From NCBI RefSeq assembly GCF_000821085.1, contig NZ_CCXR01000002.1, positions 1-64,000 on the forward strand: a stretch of 64,000 bases of DNA, read 5' to 3'. The first letter of the stretch is position 1; each line of letters opens with the position of its first letter. The stretch is from Bacillus sp. B-jedd (GTDB lineage: Bacteria > Bacillota > Bacilli > Bacillales > Cytobacillaceae). The notes under the pieces were generated by a model. It made no database searches, was not told the DNA's origin, and saw only the letters and a list, made by a program, of their open reading frames with translations. Both the position numbers and the translations under genes were made by a program. Below are positions 50,917-59,755 of the stretch, one piece after another.

Positions 50917-53904
50917 TCATCCACGAATTTTTGCCGGTTTTCTCCCCATTTGATAAATCTGATTTTCATCAAAATGGCCAAGTAAATGCTCATGGCACGT
51001 AAAAAACAGAATTTGGCGTCCCTCCGCCTTTTTCAATAGTTCAATCATCCGCCTTGCCCGCTCTCCGTCAAAATTTACGAAGCTGTCATCAATAATAAGC
51101 GGGAATGAGAGTTTTCCATAAATCGTCTCGGCTAAGGCAAGCCTGAGTGAGACGTAGACTTGCTCCATTGTAGCCTGGCTCAATTCATCTGCCTCGAATC
51201 GGACGTGGTCTGCCCTTTGAATGACGAACCCGGTTCCGGAAGGAGCGACAAATAGTTTACTATAGTTCCCTCCTGTAAGAAACTCCAAATATTCCCCTGC
51301 CTTTTTCAGCAATCTTGGAAGATGGTAATCCTTGAACCTGTTAACCGTCCGATTCAAGAGTTCCTTCGCAAGCATATGGACAGCCCATTCCTTCGCCTCC
51401 TCCGCAAAATCGGATTGGGCTTGCCTGAAGTTATGGAGAATTTCTGAATAAGTCCCTCCTTCTTCAAGTACCTGTATTTCATAACGGACTTCCGAAAGCC
51501 TGTTTCTGGCTTCTTCCAGCCGCCTTTCCGTTTCCACAAGCTGCCTGGCTGTTTCTTCAATATGTTCATGGACATTCCTGACTGATAAAAGCCCTTCTCT
51601 TTCCTCACGATCCAGTCTCGATAACGCCAGCTCCCTCTTCACTTCCTTCAGCCTGTCCCGAAGTTCCTCTTGTTTCCGGGCCTCTTCTCCAAGAAGATAA
51701 TACGCTTCTTCATTATCGGCATCCGCCTGGGCAAAAAGTTCACTCATCTCCTGTTCATAAGATGATCTCTCCTTTTCAACCTTTTTTAAATCATACTCCA
51801 GTTCTTCAAGGGCAGCAGTTTTCTCAGAACGAATGACCACTTTCCGCTTTGCTTCCTCAAGGGCTGTTTTTGCATAATGGCAGGCAAGCCGGACTTCGTT
51901 TTCCGGAATTCCCGGAATGAATTTGGACAGGCTGGATATTGCTTCTTCGAACCCGGCCATCCTCTCTTTGAGGGAAATGATATTGCCAGAAAGGCGGGCC
52001 TTTTCCGCAATCAAGCTCTTGCACTCTTCAATCAGAAGGAAGGCTTCTACTGGCATATTGGCTCCAATTGGATCGGCGATTCTTAACTGGCCGCATAGCT
52101 CCTCGACAAGTTTCTTCCATTGAGCCTCATCCTGTTCCAGTCTTTCAAATTTGGCAAGGACTTTTTCATATTGGTGGTTCTGCTGCTCCAGCATCCCTTC
52201 CAGGCTGTTGACTTTAAGCCTTTGCCTGTCATCATGCTCAAGCTTTAATGCCGCACTTGAATTCCCCCCTGATTGGAAGGCGGAAAGTCTTTCATCTAGT
52301 TCCTTTTCCTTTTTCCGCTGCTGTTCAAGCTCTCCAGCTTTCTCTCCTGCCTCCCTGTTCCCGGAAGCCTTCCAAACAATTGACGCTGAAAAAATCACCA
52401 TAAGAATTCCCAGGCCGGATAAAATCCAATCCTGTCCATAGAGCCCGTAAACGATAAGGCATAGAGAAATCAACGCTCCTAAAAGCCCCAGCGGCCGGGA
52501 CTTCCTCCTTGACTCTTCCTCCAGCTTCGCGGACCTTTCCAGAATCGCGATCCGATCTCTGCAATCCTCCAGGCGCGCTTTTATTTCAGCCGCATTTCCG
52601 GTGCGGGATGCCTTCTCCAAATCCGCCCTTTCTTCCTGTTTAAGCAGCCTTTGTCTTGCCTCAATCAGCTCCGCTTCAAGCTGTTCCAGTCTTATCTTTT
52701 CTTCATTAAAGGAAGCTTCCAGCTCGTGTTTTTGACCCTCGATTCTTTTTCTCATCTCATCCGCTGTTTCAGCTTGCTTTTTTGTGAACATATCGGTTTT
52801 GATGGAGTGGATTTCGTCATCGCTTACCTCAAGATGGAGTTTGCGACGCATTTCCATTATTTTATCTTCGATCATGCGTGTTTTTTCCTCAAGTTGATTC
52901 AATTCAAGCCCGGACTGGCCGTACGCGTGAAGGCCTTCCAAGACTGCGCCGACCTCGGGCTCGCGGCCTAGAAGTTCATCATTGATTCCTAGACCGGCCA
53001 GTTCTTCGGCAAGTGCCTGCCTCTTTCCCCTCATCATTTCGAGCTGCGATAAAAATGGGCGAAGAAGCTGCTTGCACGATTCCAACCTCTCTATGCCTCT
53101 GGCAGGGAAGCGGATTTCCTTGCTTTCCTTTATTTCCGCATCCAGGAGTACTTCTTCCCTGGCCAATTCTTCGACTTTCTCCCATTCTTTCAAGCTTGCG
53201 GATTTCTCGGATAAATCCAGCACAGCTTGTCTCAGGCTTTCAATATTTTGCTGCAGCGACTCCCGCTCGGCAACTAAAGCCTCATACCCATTATTTTTTT
53301 CAGCGGCTTTCTTTAAATCTGCATCCAATGACCGAAGGCCGGCAAGTTTGCTATTCAGGGCAGGTTTTTTGCCGGACGGCTTATAGCGCGCTTCAAGATC
53401 CTTTTGCAGCATGCTTTCAGCCCTGGCCAGCCTGTCTGTCCCCAAGGTTCCCGATGAGAAGAGAAAACGGCCAATCTCCTCATTCTTCATTTGATGGATA
53501 TTTTGCAGTCCGTGCAAATTAAAGGAAAATACCGCCTGGAACATACTTCGGTCAAAATTCCCCAGGAGCTTCTTCAGCAATTCTTCATTGCCGGAAGCCC
53601 CATTTTCCAGCATGACGGTAACATCTCCCGCCGCTTTCCCTTTCACTCTTTCTATGACGGCGAACCCATATTGCGGATGGCGGATGCTAACTCTACCTCC
53701 GTACCGGCCGCCTCCTTTAGGCTCATAGCGAAGTTCCTGTTGCTGCTTCGTTGGGAATCCAAATAAAACCGCATGAATGAACGCCATGATCGTAGTTTTT
53801 CCAGCTTCGTTCTCACCGTAAAATACTTGAAAGTCGTCCAGATTGGAAAGAACTAAATTTTCTAGCTTGCCAAATCCATAGATGTGCAATTCCTCAATTT
53901 TCAT
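50917..53904 (-). CDS. yhaN: YhaN, SbcC-like AAA ATPase with a membrane hairpin
   Basis: 995 aa. Walker A is GENEAGKTT near residue 33; Walker B is near the C-terminus in LIIDDSFVNFDGERA, after a signature-like ELSQATMEQVY. Long coiled coils fill residues 160-460 and 520-870. Residues 472-511 contain two close hydrophobic helices (LGLLGALISLCLIVYG and ILSGLGILMVIFSASIVW), unlike SbcC, which has a zinc hook there. It is 24 bases from yhaO, its nuclease partner. Confidence 0.92.
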   Translation of the reverse strand: MKIEELHIYGFGKLENLVLSNLDDFQVFYGENEAGKTTIMAFIHAVLFGFPTKQQQELRYEPKGGGRYGGRVSIRHPQYGFAVIERVKGKAAGDVTVMLENGASGNEELLKKLLGNFDRSMFQAVFSFNLHGLQNIHQMKNEEIGRFLFSSGTLGTDRLARAESMLQKDLEARYKPSGKKPALNSKLAGLRSLDADLKKAAEKNNGYEALVAERESLQQNIESLRQAVLDLSEKSASLKEWEKVEELAREEVLLDAEIKESKEIRFPARGIERLESCKQLLRPFLSQLEMMRGKRQALAEELAGLGINDELLGREPEVGAVLEGLHAYGQSGLELNQLEEKTRMIEDKIMEMRRKLHLEVSDDEIHSIKTDMFTKKQAETADEMRKRIEGQKHELEASFNEEKIRLEQLEAELIEARQRLLKQEERADLEKASRTGNAAEIKARLEDCRDRIAILERSAKLEEESRRKSRPLGLLGALISLCLIVYGLYGQDWILSGLGILMVIFSASIVWKASGNREAGEKAGELEQQRKKEKELDERLSAFQSGGNSSAALKLEHDDRQRLKVNSLEGMLEQQNHQYEKVLAKFERLEQDEAQWKKLVEELCGQLRIADPIGANMPVEAFLLIEECKSLIAEKARLSGNIISLKERMAGFEEAISSLSKFIPGIPENEVRLACHYAKTALEEAKRKVVIRSEKTAALEELEYDLKKVEKERSSYEQEMSELFAQADADNEEAYYLLGEEARKQEELRDRLKEVKRELALSRLDREEREGLLSVRNVHEHIEETARQLVETERRLEEARNRLSEVRYEIQVLEEGGTYSEILHNFRQAQSDFAEEAKEWAVHMLAKELLNRTVNRFKDYHLPRLLKKAGEYLEFLTGGNYSKLFVAPSGTGFVIQRADHVRFEADELSQATMEQVYVSLRLALAETIYGKLSFPLIIDDSFVNFDGERARRMIELLKKAEGRQILFFTCHEHLLGHFDENQIYQMGRKPAKIRG

Positions 53905-53928
53905 AAGTCTCCCTCCTTCCCACTGTTA

Positions 53929-55146
53929 TCAGTCTCTTAACATGCTGATAAGCAAACGTTCCGCTTCTTCCAGCAAATGCCTTTCCTCTTCACTGCCGAT
54001 GCTGTTAACATATTTTCTTCCCGGAAGCCGGCCATATAGGGGTTCAAGAACTTCCGCCGTGCTCCCGAATCCGTCGGCAACCTGGAAAAGTTCCTGGTAA
54101 AAGTCGGCTTCTCCCGCAAGGTCCTCCCTCTTCCAGAAATTCTCTTCCTCAATCGCCACCTTTGTGGTCCACACAAATGAAGATTCCTCTTCCTCTCCAT
54201 CCTGAAGGAGTTCAAGCAGATTTCCATGAAGGCTGTCCAGATCTTCTCTGCCCTCCAAGTTTACATTTTTAAGAGTAATAGACAGTAATACTCCATTCCC
54301 TTTCCGGCGGGCCTCTTCCTTCTCTTTCAAAAGAAGTCGGTAAATGCCGTCGAATTCGGCTATGCCCCTCACACTGATTACAGTATCATGCCAGACCACA
54401 TCATTCGTTTCAATAAATTCGAGATCAGCCTCCGCACGGTCAAGCGTTACAAGATAGCAGCCCTTTTCTCCTGTTTCTTTCCGGTTCCTTCCCTGGATAT
54501 TTCCGGGATACACAACAGGTGGATATTCGGCTAGCACAGCCCGCTTATGGATATGTCCAAGCGCCCAGTAATCAAATTGTTTTTCAATAAGTTCACCTAC
54601 CGTAAAAGGACAGTAGTTTCCATGCTCAGCTGAAGACCCGTCACTTCCGTGCAGGATTCCTATATGGTAGTCCCCGCCATGGGCCTTTTCATAAGTATGT
54701 ATTTTCCGCTCGGCTACATGCCGCGTTGGATAACTGAAACCATAAAGATTCACTACGGCACCTGATTTTGTTTCGCAGCGGACAGTTTCTGTTTGGCTGT
54801 CAAAAATGTGCACATTCTCCGGCATCTGCATTTTTACCCAGGACCCGCCCAAATGGTCATGATTGCCGTGGACGGCATACACTTGGATCCCATTTGCTGA
54901 AAGCCTGTCCATTTCGGCCCTGAATCTCGATTGCGCCTTCAGGCTTCTGTCTTCGCCGTCGTATAAGTCCCCTGCAAAAATAATAAAATCCACTTCATTG
55001 CGGATGGCTGTGTCGACTATGTTTCTAAGGGAGATAAATGTGCTTTCTCTCAGTCTGGCCAATATATGGCCGGGAAGGTTATTCAGGCCGGCCATCGGGC
55101 TGTCCAAGTGAAGGTCAGCCGCATGGATAAAGGTAATTTTTTTCAT
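53929..55146 (-). CDS. yhaO: YhaO, SbcD-like DNA nuclease
   Basis: 405 aa from the ATG after AAAGGATGG. The metallophosphoesterase motifs are present: ITFIHAADLHLDSP at the start, FAGDLYDGED near residue 50, GNHDHLGG near 87, and LGHIHKRAV near 190. Together with YhaN it likely forms an Mre11/Rad50-type complex acting on DNA ends. Confidence 0.94.
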   Translation of the reverse strand: MKKITFIHAADLHLDSPMAGLNNLPGHILARLRESTFISLRNIVDTAIRNEVDFIIFAGDLYDGEDRSLKAQSRFRAEMDRLSANGIQVYAVHGNHDHLGGSWVKMQMPENVHIFDSQTETVRCETKSGAVVNLYGFSYPTRHVAERKIHTYEKAHGGDYHIGILHGSDGSSAEHGNYCPFTVGELIEKQFDYWALGHIHKRAVLAEYPPVVYPGNIQGRNRKETGEKGCYLVTLDRAEADLEFIETNDVVWHDTVISVRGIAEFDGIYRLLLKEKEEARRKGNGVLLSITLKNVNLEGREDLDSLHGNLLELLQDGEEEESSFVWTTKVAIEEENFWKREDLAGEADFYQELFQVADGFGSTAEVLEPLYGRLPGRKYVNSIGSEEERHLLEEAERLLISMLRD

Positions 55147-55167
55147 TGATAACCATCCTTTCATTTT

Positions 55168-55247
55168 CGAGGAGTCACATGCGTGAGCTCCAATCAACCA
55201 GCTATTCAAATTGAATGGTGAAATTATAAAGGTCAACCTATATAGTA
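55168..55247. repeat. Partial copy of the GC-rich dispersed repeat
   Basis: GAGGAGTCACATGCGTGAGC followed by TCCAATCAACCAG matches the right end of the element at 25503-25635, and the similarity continues past its inverted end to CCTATATAG in both places. It sits directly upstream of yhaO. Confidence 0.8.
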
Positions 55248-55402
55248 ATGTTTCTGTCACTTTCCGTCTCGCTTTTCTTTATTGTATCACCCGAAAAAGG
55301 CGAATGCACGTTCTGTTTCTAATTTCGACGGACTAATGAAATTTGCGGATTCATTTTTGATATGTGAAAATGAAGAAAAGTGGAATAACAGGGGGGATGA
55401 AG

Positions 55403-55588
55403 ATGAAAATCTATAAGTTGACTGCATTTGAACAAGATGGGAATAAGCTTTTGGATGAATCATTCCAGGCAGAGAACGATGATGCAGCCCAAGAAAAAGG
55501 GAGGGGCATTCTGGAGGAGAAAGGTCTTCTGGAAAAGGCTCACCGCTGCACCTCCCTCGCAGGAAAACTGCTCCTTTTCCATTCATAA
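55403..55588 (+). CDS. yhzD: YhzD-like small protein
   Basis: 61 aa from the second ATG, six bases after GGGGGG; an upstream start lacks spacing. Sequence KIYKLTAFEQDGNKLLDESF with a later CTSLAGKLLLFHS matches the YhzD-like family in size and pattern. Function unknown. Opposite in direction to the yha genes around it. Confidence 0.7.
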   Translation: MKIYKLTAFEQDGNKLLDESFQAENDDAAQEKGRGILEEKGLLEKAHRCTSLAGKLLLFHS

Positions 55589-55623
55589 AACTGTTTCATA
55601 ACTATGCCGGCATGCCCGGAGTA

Positions 55624-55656
55624 AAGAAGCCGCAACCTGTCGGCTTCTTTTTTTCC
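55624..55656. terminator. Terminator between yhzD and yhaR
   Basis: AAGAAGCCG-CAACCTGT-CGGCTTCTT with T7 on the plus side; convergent genes. Confidence 0.85.
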
Positions 55657-55663
55657 ACTCGGG

Positions 55664-56452
55664 CTATCTGCCTGTGAAACGGGGAGGCCGCTTCTCTACA
55701 AAGGCACGGATTCCTTCTTTATGGTCTTCTGTTTCCAGCATCTTTCGCTGGGCGTACTTTTCAACTTCTAATACTTTCAGCAGTTTGGGGCGATTAAGTT
55801 CGGAAAAAATCTTTTTTGTTTTTATCATTGCCTGGACTGGCTTGCCTAGATAGCCGCCAATTTTCTCTGCCAATGCCGCTTCCATATCAGCGGCAACCTC
55901 ATGGATGAGCCCGTTTTCAAGCGCTTCCCGGGCAGACAAAGTCCTTCCTTCCCATATCAGCTGCTTCGCCCTCGATTCACCGACCATTTTTGCCAGGAAA
56001 AAATGGGCGCCTCCATCCGGAATCAGTCCGATCCCGATAAAATTCATGGCCAGCTTCGCATCATCTTTCACGAGGATATAGTCGGTTGCCAGGGCAATGC
56101 TGAACCCCAATCCTGCTGCGGGTCCTGAAATAGCGCTTATGGTGATGGCCGGAAGACAATATAAAGTAATGACAAGTTCATTGATGCAATCCATGATAGA
56201 AAAGAATTCTTGTTCATCTTTCATTTCAAGCATGGATTTTATATCGCCGCCCGCTGAAAAAGCCTCATCTGTTCCGGTCAGGACAAGAATATCGATCCCA
56301 TCCGATTCGCTGATTTCTTTCAGACTGCCGACAAGGCCCCTGATCATTTCCTTGTCCAATGCATTCAGTGCTTTCGGCCTGTTCATTTTAACTGTCGCGA
56401 CACGGCCATTGACAGATACATCAACCTTATCAGTGACAAAATTGAATGCCAA
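55664..56452 (-). CDS. yhaR: Enoyl-CoA hydratase/isomerase family protein YhaR
   Basis: 262 aa from a TTG at 56452, eight bases after AAGGAGG; longer starts lack a site. Crotonase fold: DEAFSAGGDIKSM near residue 62 and ISGPAAGLGFSIALATDYIL near residue 102, with IGLIPDGGAHFFLAKMVG near 135. The GAGGT usually seen at the second catalytic region is GGAHF. Substrate unknown; place matches B. subtilis yhaR. Confidence 0.88.
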   Translation of the reverse strand: MAFNFVTDKVDVSVNGRVATVKMNRPKALNALDKEMIRGLVGSLKEISESDGIDILVLTGTDEAFSAGGDIKSMLEMKDEQEFFSIMDCINELVITLYCLPAITISAISGPAAGLGFSIALATDYILVKDDAKLAMNFIGIGLIPDGGAHFFLAKMVGESRAKQLIWEGRTLSAREALENGLIHEVAADMEAALAEKIGGYLGKPVQAMIKTKKIFSELNRPKLLKVLEVEKYAQRKMLETEDHKEGIRAFVEKRPPRFTGR

Positions 56453-56577
56453 CCTCAACGCCTCCTTATAGTCCCTCCCCTCCATTATAGAGCTTGTGCA
56501 CCTCGTCCGTAATCCTTTTCGCAAAATAGTCACAATATTTGAACACATGGATTTACGGGACTTCAACGACAAAGGAA

Positions 56578-56602
56578 AACCCGCATCAAAGTGCGGGTTC
56601 AT
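56578..56602 (-). terminator. Terminator overlapping the 3' end of hemZ
   Basis: AACCCGCA-TCAAAG-TGCGGGTT; the minus transcript runs on to TTTTCC. The hairpin includes the hemZ stop codon. Confidence 0.65.
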
Positions 56603-58103
56603 TTTTATTCGCGAAAAGTTCTTCGAGAATCCTTATTTTTTCGTTTGTATAATGCTCAAAGCTGTCATTGTATGACTTTGGATCTTTCGGGTTGGCAAAA
56701 TGGCTGATTGCCCCGGTTACAGGGTGGACGAACTTGCTGGACGCCCCGCAGCCCAGCCCTATAATGGTCTGCATCTCTTCCATGATCATGATATTGTAGA
56801 TGCTCTCCTGGCCCGGAAACGAGTAGCCGACATTCTCGAGATTGCCGAGGATGTTCTTTTGCCGATATAAATAATATGGTTTATAGCCGCGGCTCTTTGT
56901 CCATTCCTCGGCCAGCCCCATCATTTTCTCGACTTCTTCGCGATCCGCCACTTTATATCTGTCGCGATTTTTCGTCATTTCCGACGCGCGTTTAAAGGAA
57001 AGCGTATGGACGGTGAGCGATTCCGGCATCAGCTTTTCGGTTTCGTTCAATGTATGGGTGAATTCCTTCGTCCCTTCGCCAGGCAGCCCAATAATCAAAT
57101 CCATATTGATATTGTCCATGCCCATTTCCCTTGAGAGTTGAAATTTGTCGATTGTCTCCTGGACGGTATGGTGGCGGCCGATTGCCTTCAGGGTTTCCTG
57201 GATATACGACTGGGGATTGACGCTGATTCTATGGATATTCCATTTTTTCAGCACTTCCAGTTTTTCAGGCGTAATCGTATCCGGCCTGCCAGCCTCAACG
57301 GTAATCTCCCTGATCTGGCTCGCATCCGGGAAGGAAGAATGCATTTCTTCATAAAGCATATCCATCTCTTCCGCAGTGATGCTTGTCGGCGTGCCGCCCC
57401 CGTAATACACGGTCGTTATTGTGATGCCCTGCTCCTTGAGCCAGCTGCCGATAGCCCTCATCTCATGGTGCAGCCCGCCAAGGAAGGAATTGACCGAACC
57501 CTGTCTGCCGTTGATCGCATAGGCAGGGAACGTGCAGTAAGCGCATTTTGTCGGGCAAAAAGGGATGCCAATATAAATGCTGACTTCTTTTTTCAAATCA
57601 TATAAATCCGGAATCGCGTCAAGCTGGCGGTCAATGATCTGCTGCATTAATTCCGCTTTTTCCGGAGTAATTAAGTATTCTTCCGCCAATTCCCTCTTGG
57701 CGGCCTCTGGTTCCACGCCTGCCCTTAGCTTGCGGTGCAACAGCTTTGTCGGCCGGACACCGGTGAGGATGCCCCATTTTTGCGTGATGCCTGTGAGCTC
57801 CTGAAGCAGTTTCAGGTAAACTTGGGAAACGGCGTTTTTCACCGCCTTGAACTGTTCCTTTTCTGAAAGGGAACCGTCAATGGCTGCCTGGTGGTTTTCT
57901 TCGATTTGTTTATCGCCATCATCTACAAGAATGCCGGAAACATGGAGTTCCTTCCCCTTATAATCGAGGGTGAATGCGATGGAGATATCGGATTCTTCTT
58001 TTCTATTTAAATAAATTTCAGATTCTTCGAAAAACAGGTTGGCAATCAGCTGCAGCGGCCGCTCAAACCGTTCATCCGAAAGGCCTGTAATTGTAATTCG
58101 CAC
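56586..58103 (-). CDS. hemZ: HemZ, radical SAM coproporphyrinogen III dehydrogenase-like
   Basis: 505 aa from the GTG at 58103, six bases after AAAGGTGG; this aligns with the B. subtilis HemZ start. The [4Fe-4S] cluster motif is CPTKCAYCTF near residue 178, then YYGGGTPTSI and MDLIIGLPGEG. The family makes protoporphyrinogen in an oxygen-independent way or performs heme-related radical chemistry; its exact role in Gram-positives, which use the coproporphyrin route, is unsettled. Confidence 0.95.
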   Translation of the reverse strand: MRITITGLSDERFERPLQLIANLFFEESEIYLNRKEESDISIAFTLDYKGKELHVSGILVDDGDKQIEENHQAAIDGSLSEKEQFKAVKNAVSQVYLKLLQELTGITQKWGILTGVRPTKLLHRKLRAGVEPEAAKRELAEEYLITPEKAELMQQIIDRQLDAIPDLYDLKKEVSIYIGIPFCPTKCAYCTFPAYAINGRQGSVNSFLGGLHHEMRAIGSWLKEQGITITTVYYGGGTPTSITAEEMDMLYEEMHSSFPDASQIREITVEAGRPDTITPEKLEVLKKWNIHRISVNPQSYIQETLKAIGRHHTVQETIDKFQLSREMGMDNINMDLIIGLPGEGTKEFTHTLNETEKLMPESLTVHTLSFKRASEMTKNRDRYKVADREEVEKMMGLAEEWTKSRGYKPYYLYRQKNILGNLENVGYSFPGQESIYNIMIMEEMQTIIGLGCGASSKFVHPVTGAISHFANPKDPKSYNDSFEHYTNEKIRILEELFANKNEPAL

Positions 58104-58187
58104 GTTCATCCACCTTTACTTTTTTGCTTCCTTAAGTGTACAGAATCAGGTATGCAAGGTCAATATAATGGAAAATATGGCAGGAAA

Positions 58188-58226
58188 ATAAAAAGCGGCA
58201 TTGGCATACTCAATGCCATTGCCGCG
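58188..58226 (-). terminator. Terminator after yhaX
   Basis: GCGGCATTGGCAT-ACTC-AATGCCATTGCCGC; minus transcript ends in TTTTTATTTT. Confidence 0.9.
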
Positions 58227-58231
58227 GTTCA

Positions 58232-59101
58232 TTATTTCTTCAGGATGTTCATTTTTTGCAAAAAAGGAATTGGATGCTGCCTTCTGAAATGTTCCTTCAC
58301 CATATACGCCACTCCATGTTCATTTTCCGAGCGGGTTACCCAATCGGCCGCCCGTTTCACTTCAAATGGCGCGTTGCCCATTGCGACCCCAAGCCCTGCG
58401 GCCTCGATGAACGGAAGATCGTCCAGCCCGTCCCCGATTGCTACCATTTCCTTCGGACTCACTCCAAGCCGGTCACAAATATAGAGAAGACCTGACAATT
58501 TCGATACGCCCGCAGGCACAATATCCAGTTTAAGTCCTGTATTGTCAACTGTCTCAACTTCATGGAACATCGTCTTGATGGCCGCCTTTGCATCCTCCAG
58601 TTCCTTTTCCGACTCAAAATACGCCTCAATTTTCGGTGGGGAGACTGGGGTATCAACGAGCGAATCACTTAAATCAGCTGTGAACTGGTGCGAATAGGAC
58701 AACGGATCGCCTGAAGTGAAAATGGCTTTTGCGAGGAGATTGTTATTGAGGTGCAGTTTATTCGCGAGTGAAAATTTCTCATGGACAAGGCGAATTTGGC
58801 ACTGCAGCCCTTCAAGGAATCTGACAATTTCATAAGTGACGTCCTCATTGATTCTCTTAATATATTCCGGATTGCCGGTAGGAGTGGATATATAAGCCCC
58901 GTGATGGGAGACGAAAAGTCCTTTTAGTTTTAAAGCCCGTGCGACTTTTTTGGCCGATGCGAAATTGCGCGATGTCACGAGGGTGATATGGACTCCTTTG
59001 TGCTGGACATACCGAATGGCTTCCTTTGTTGATTTGTGAAGTTTTCCGGCGCTGTCTAAAAGCGTGCCGTCTATATTTAATGCCAGCAAACGGTAAATCA
59101 T
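58232..59101 (-). CDS. yhaX: Cof-type HAD-like protein YhaX with Asn at the nucleophile position
   Basis: 289 aa. HAD motif I is LLALNIDGTLLDS, so the usual first Asp of DxD is Asn (residue 9). Motif II is TLVTSRNF, motif III Lys is in IVPAGVSKLSG, and motif IV is AIGDGLDDLPFI, all intact. Size and cap position fit the Cof/YidA class. The same Asn is, as I recall, found in B. subtilis YhaX, so it may be a lineage trait and the protein may be a non-phosphatase. Confidence 0.88.
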   Translation of the reverse strand: MIYRLLALNIDGTLLDSAGKLHKSTKEAIRYVQHKGVHITLVTSRNFASAKKVARALKLKGLFVSHHGAYISTPTGNPEYIKRINEDVTYEIVRFLEGLQCQIRLVHEKFSLANKLHLNNNLLAKAIFTSGDPLSYSHQFTADLSDSLVDTPVSPPKIEAYFESEKELEDAKAAIKTMFHEVETVDNTGLKLDIVPAGVSKLSGLLYICDRLGVSPKEMVAIGDGLDDLPFIEAAGLGVAMGNAPFEVKRAADWVTRSENEHGVAYMVKEHFRRQHPIPFLQKMNILKK

Positions 59102-59180
59102 AGTGGTGCCCCCTGTCCTGATGGAATCATCCTTATTTAAACTTGTATGAGTTTCAGGATTTTTCTAGAACAATCCAGGC

Positions 59181-59214
59181 AAAAAAAAGAGCGCAAAACA
59201 ATGTTTGCGCCCTT
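59181..59214 (-). terminator. Terminator after the UPF0316 gene
   Basis: GCGCAAA-ACAATG-TTTGCGC; eight A on the plus strand give the U-run for the minus transcript. Confidence 0.85.
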
Positions 59215-59225
59215 TGCCATTCAAA

Positions 59226-59738
59226 TCAACCAAGCCTCTTCAGGAGGAAGCCTCCGTTAAATTGTGTAGGTTCATAAGAGATCATGAACGCTTTCGGGTA
59301 GATGGATGTAATGAATTTTCGCAGTTTCGGCTCACGGTTCCGCCTTGCTAGAATCTTCATCACAAGCCTTTTGCCATCCTTTCCGTCAGCCAGCCATGAA
59401 GTCACCCCGTAGCCTTGTTCCCTGATTTTTACAGGTAAAGTAGTATCAAGGGAATCAACAATAACTTCCACGACCACATAACCTAATGCTAGATATGCTT
59501 CAATTTTGCTGCCTATATAAACGCCAAGCCCCCAGCCGAAACAGTAAGCGGCAATGTTGATGGGCTCATCAAGATTATCAAGGACAATCGTCAGGCCCAT
59601 CAAGTAAATGAAAACTTCGCCCATCGACAGGATCGACGCCAGCACCCTGTAGCCTTTAATAACAATCATGACCCGGAGCGTAAACAACGAAACATACAAA
59701 ATATTAATGCCGATGATAGTCAGAATAATAGATGACAA
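59226..59738 (-). CDS. UPF0316 / DUF2179 membrane protein
   Basis: 170 aa from a TTG at 59738 six bases after GAGGTG (a GTG nine bases earlier overlaps the site). Three membrane helices in residues 1-85, then a C-terminal DUF2179 domain (residues 90-168) with VMKILARRNREPKLRKFITS. Function unknown. It starts 17 bases after the stop of the M24 gene and is probably read with it. Confidence 0.82.
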   Translation of the reverse strand: MSSIILTIIGINILYVSLFTLRVMIVIKGYRVLASILSMGEVFIYLMGLTIVLDNLDEPINIAAYCFGWGLGVYIGSKIEAYLALGYVVVEVIVDSLDTTLPVKIREQGYGVTSWLADGKDGKRLVMKILARRNREPKLRKFITSIYPKAFMISYEPTQFNGGFLLKRLG

Positions 59739-59755
59739 TGCGTTCACCTCAGTTG

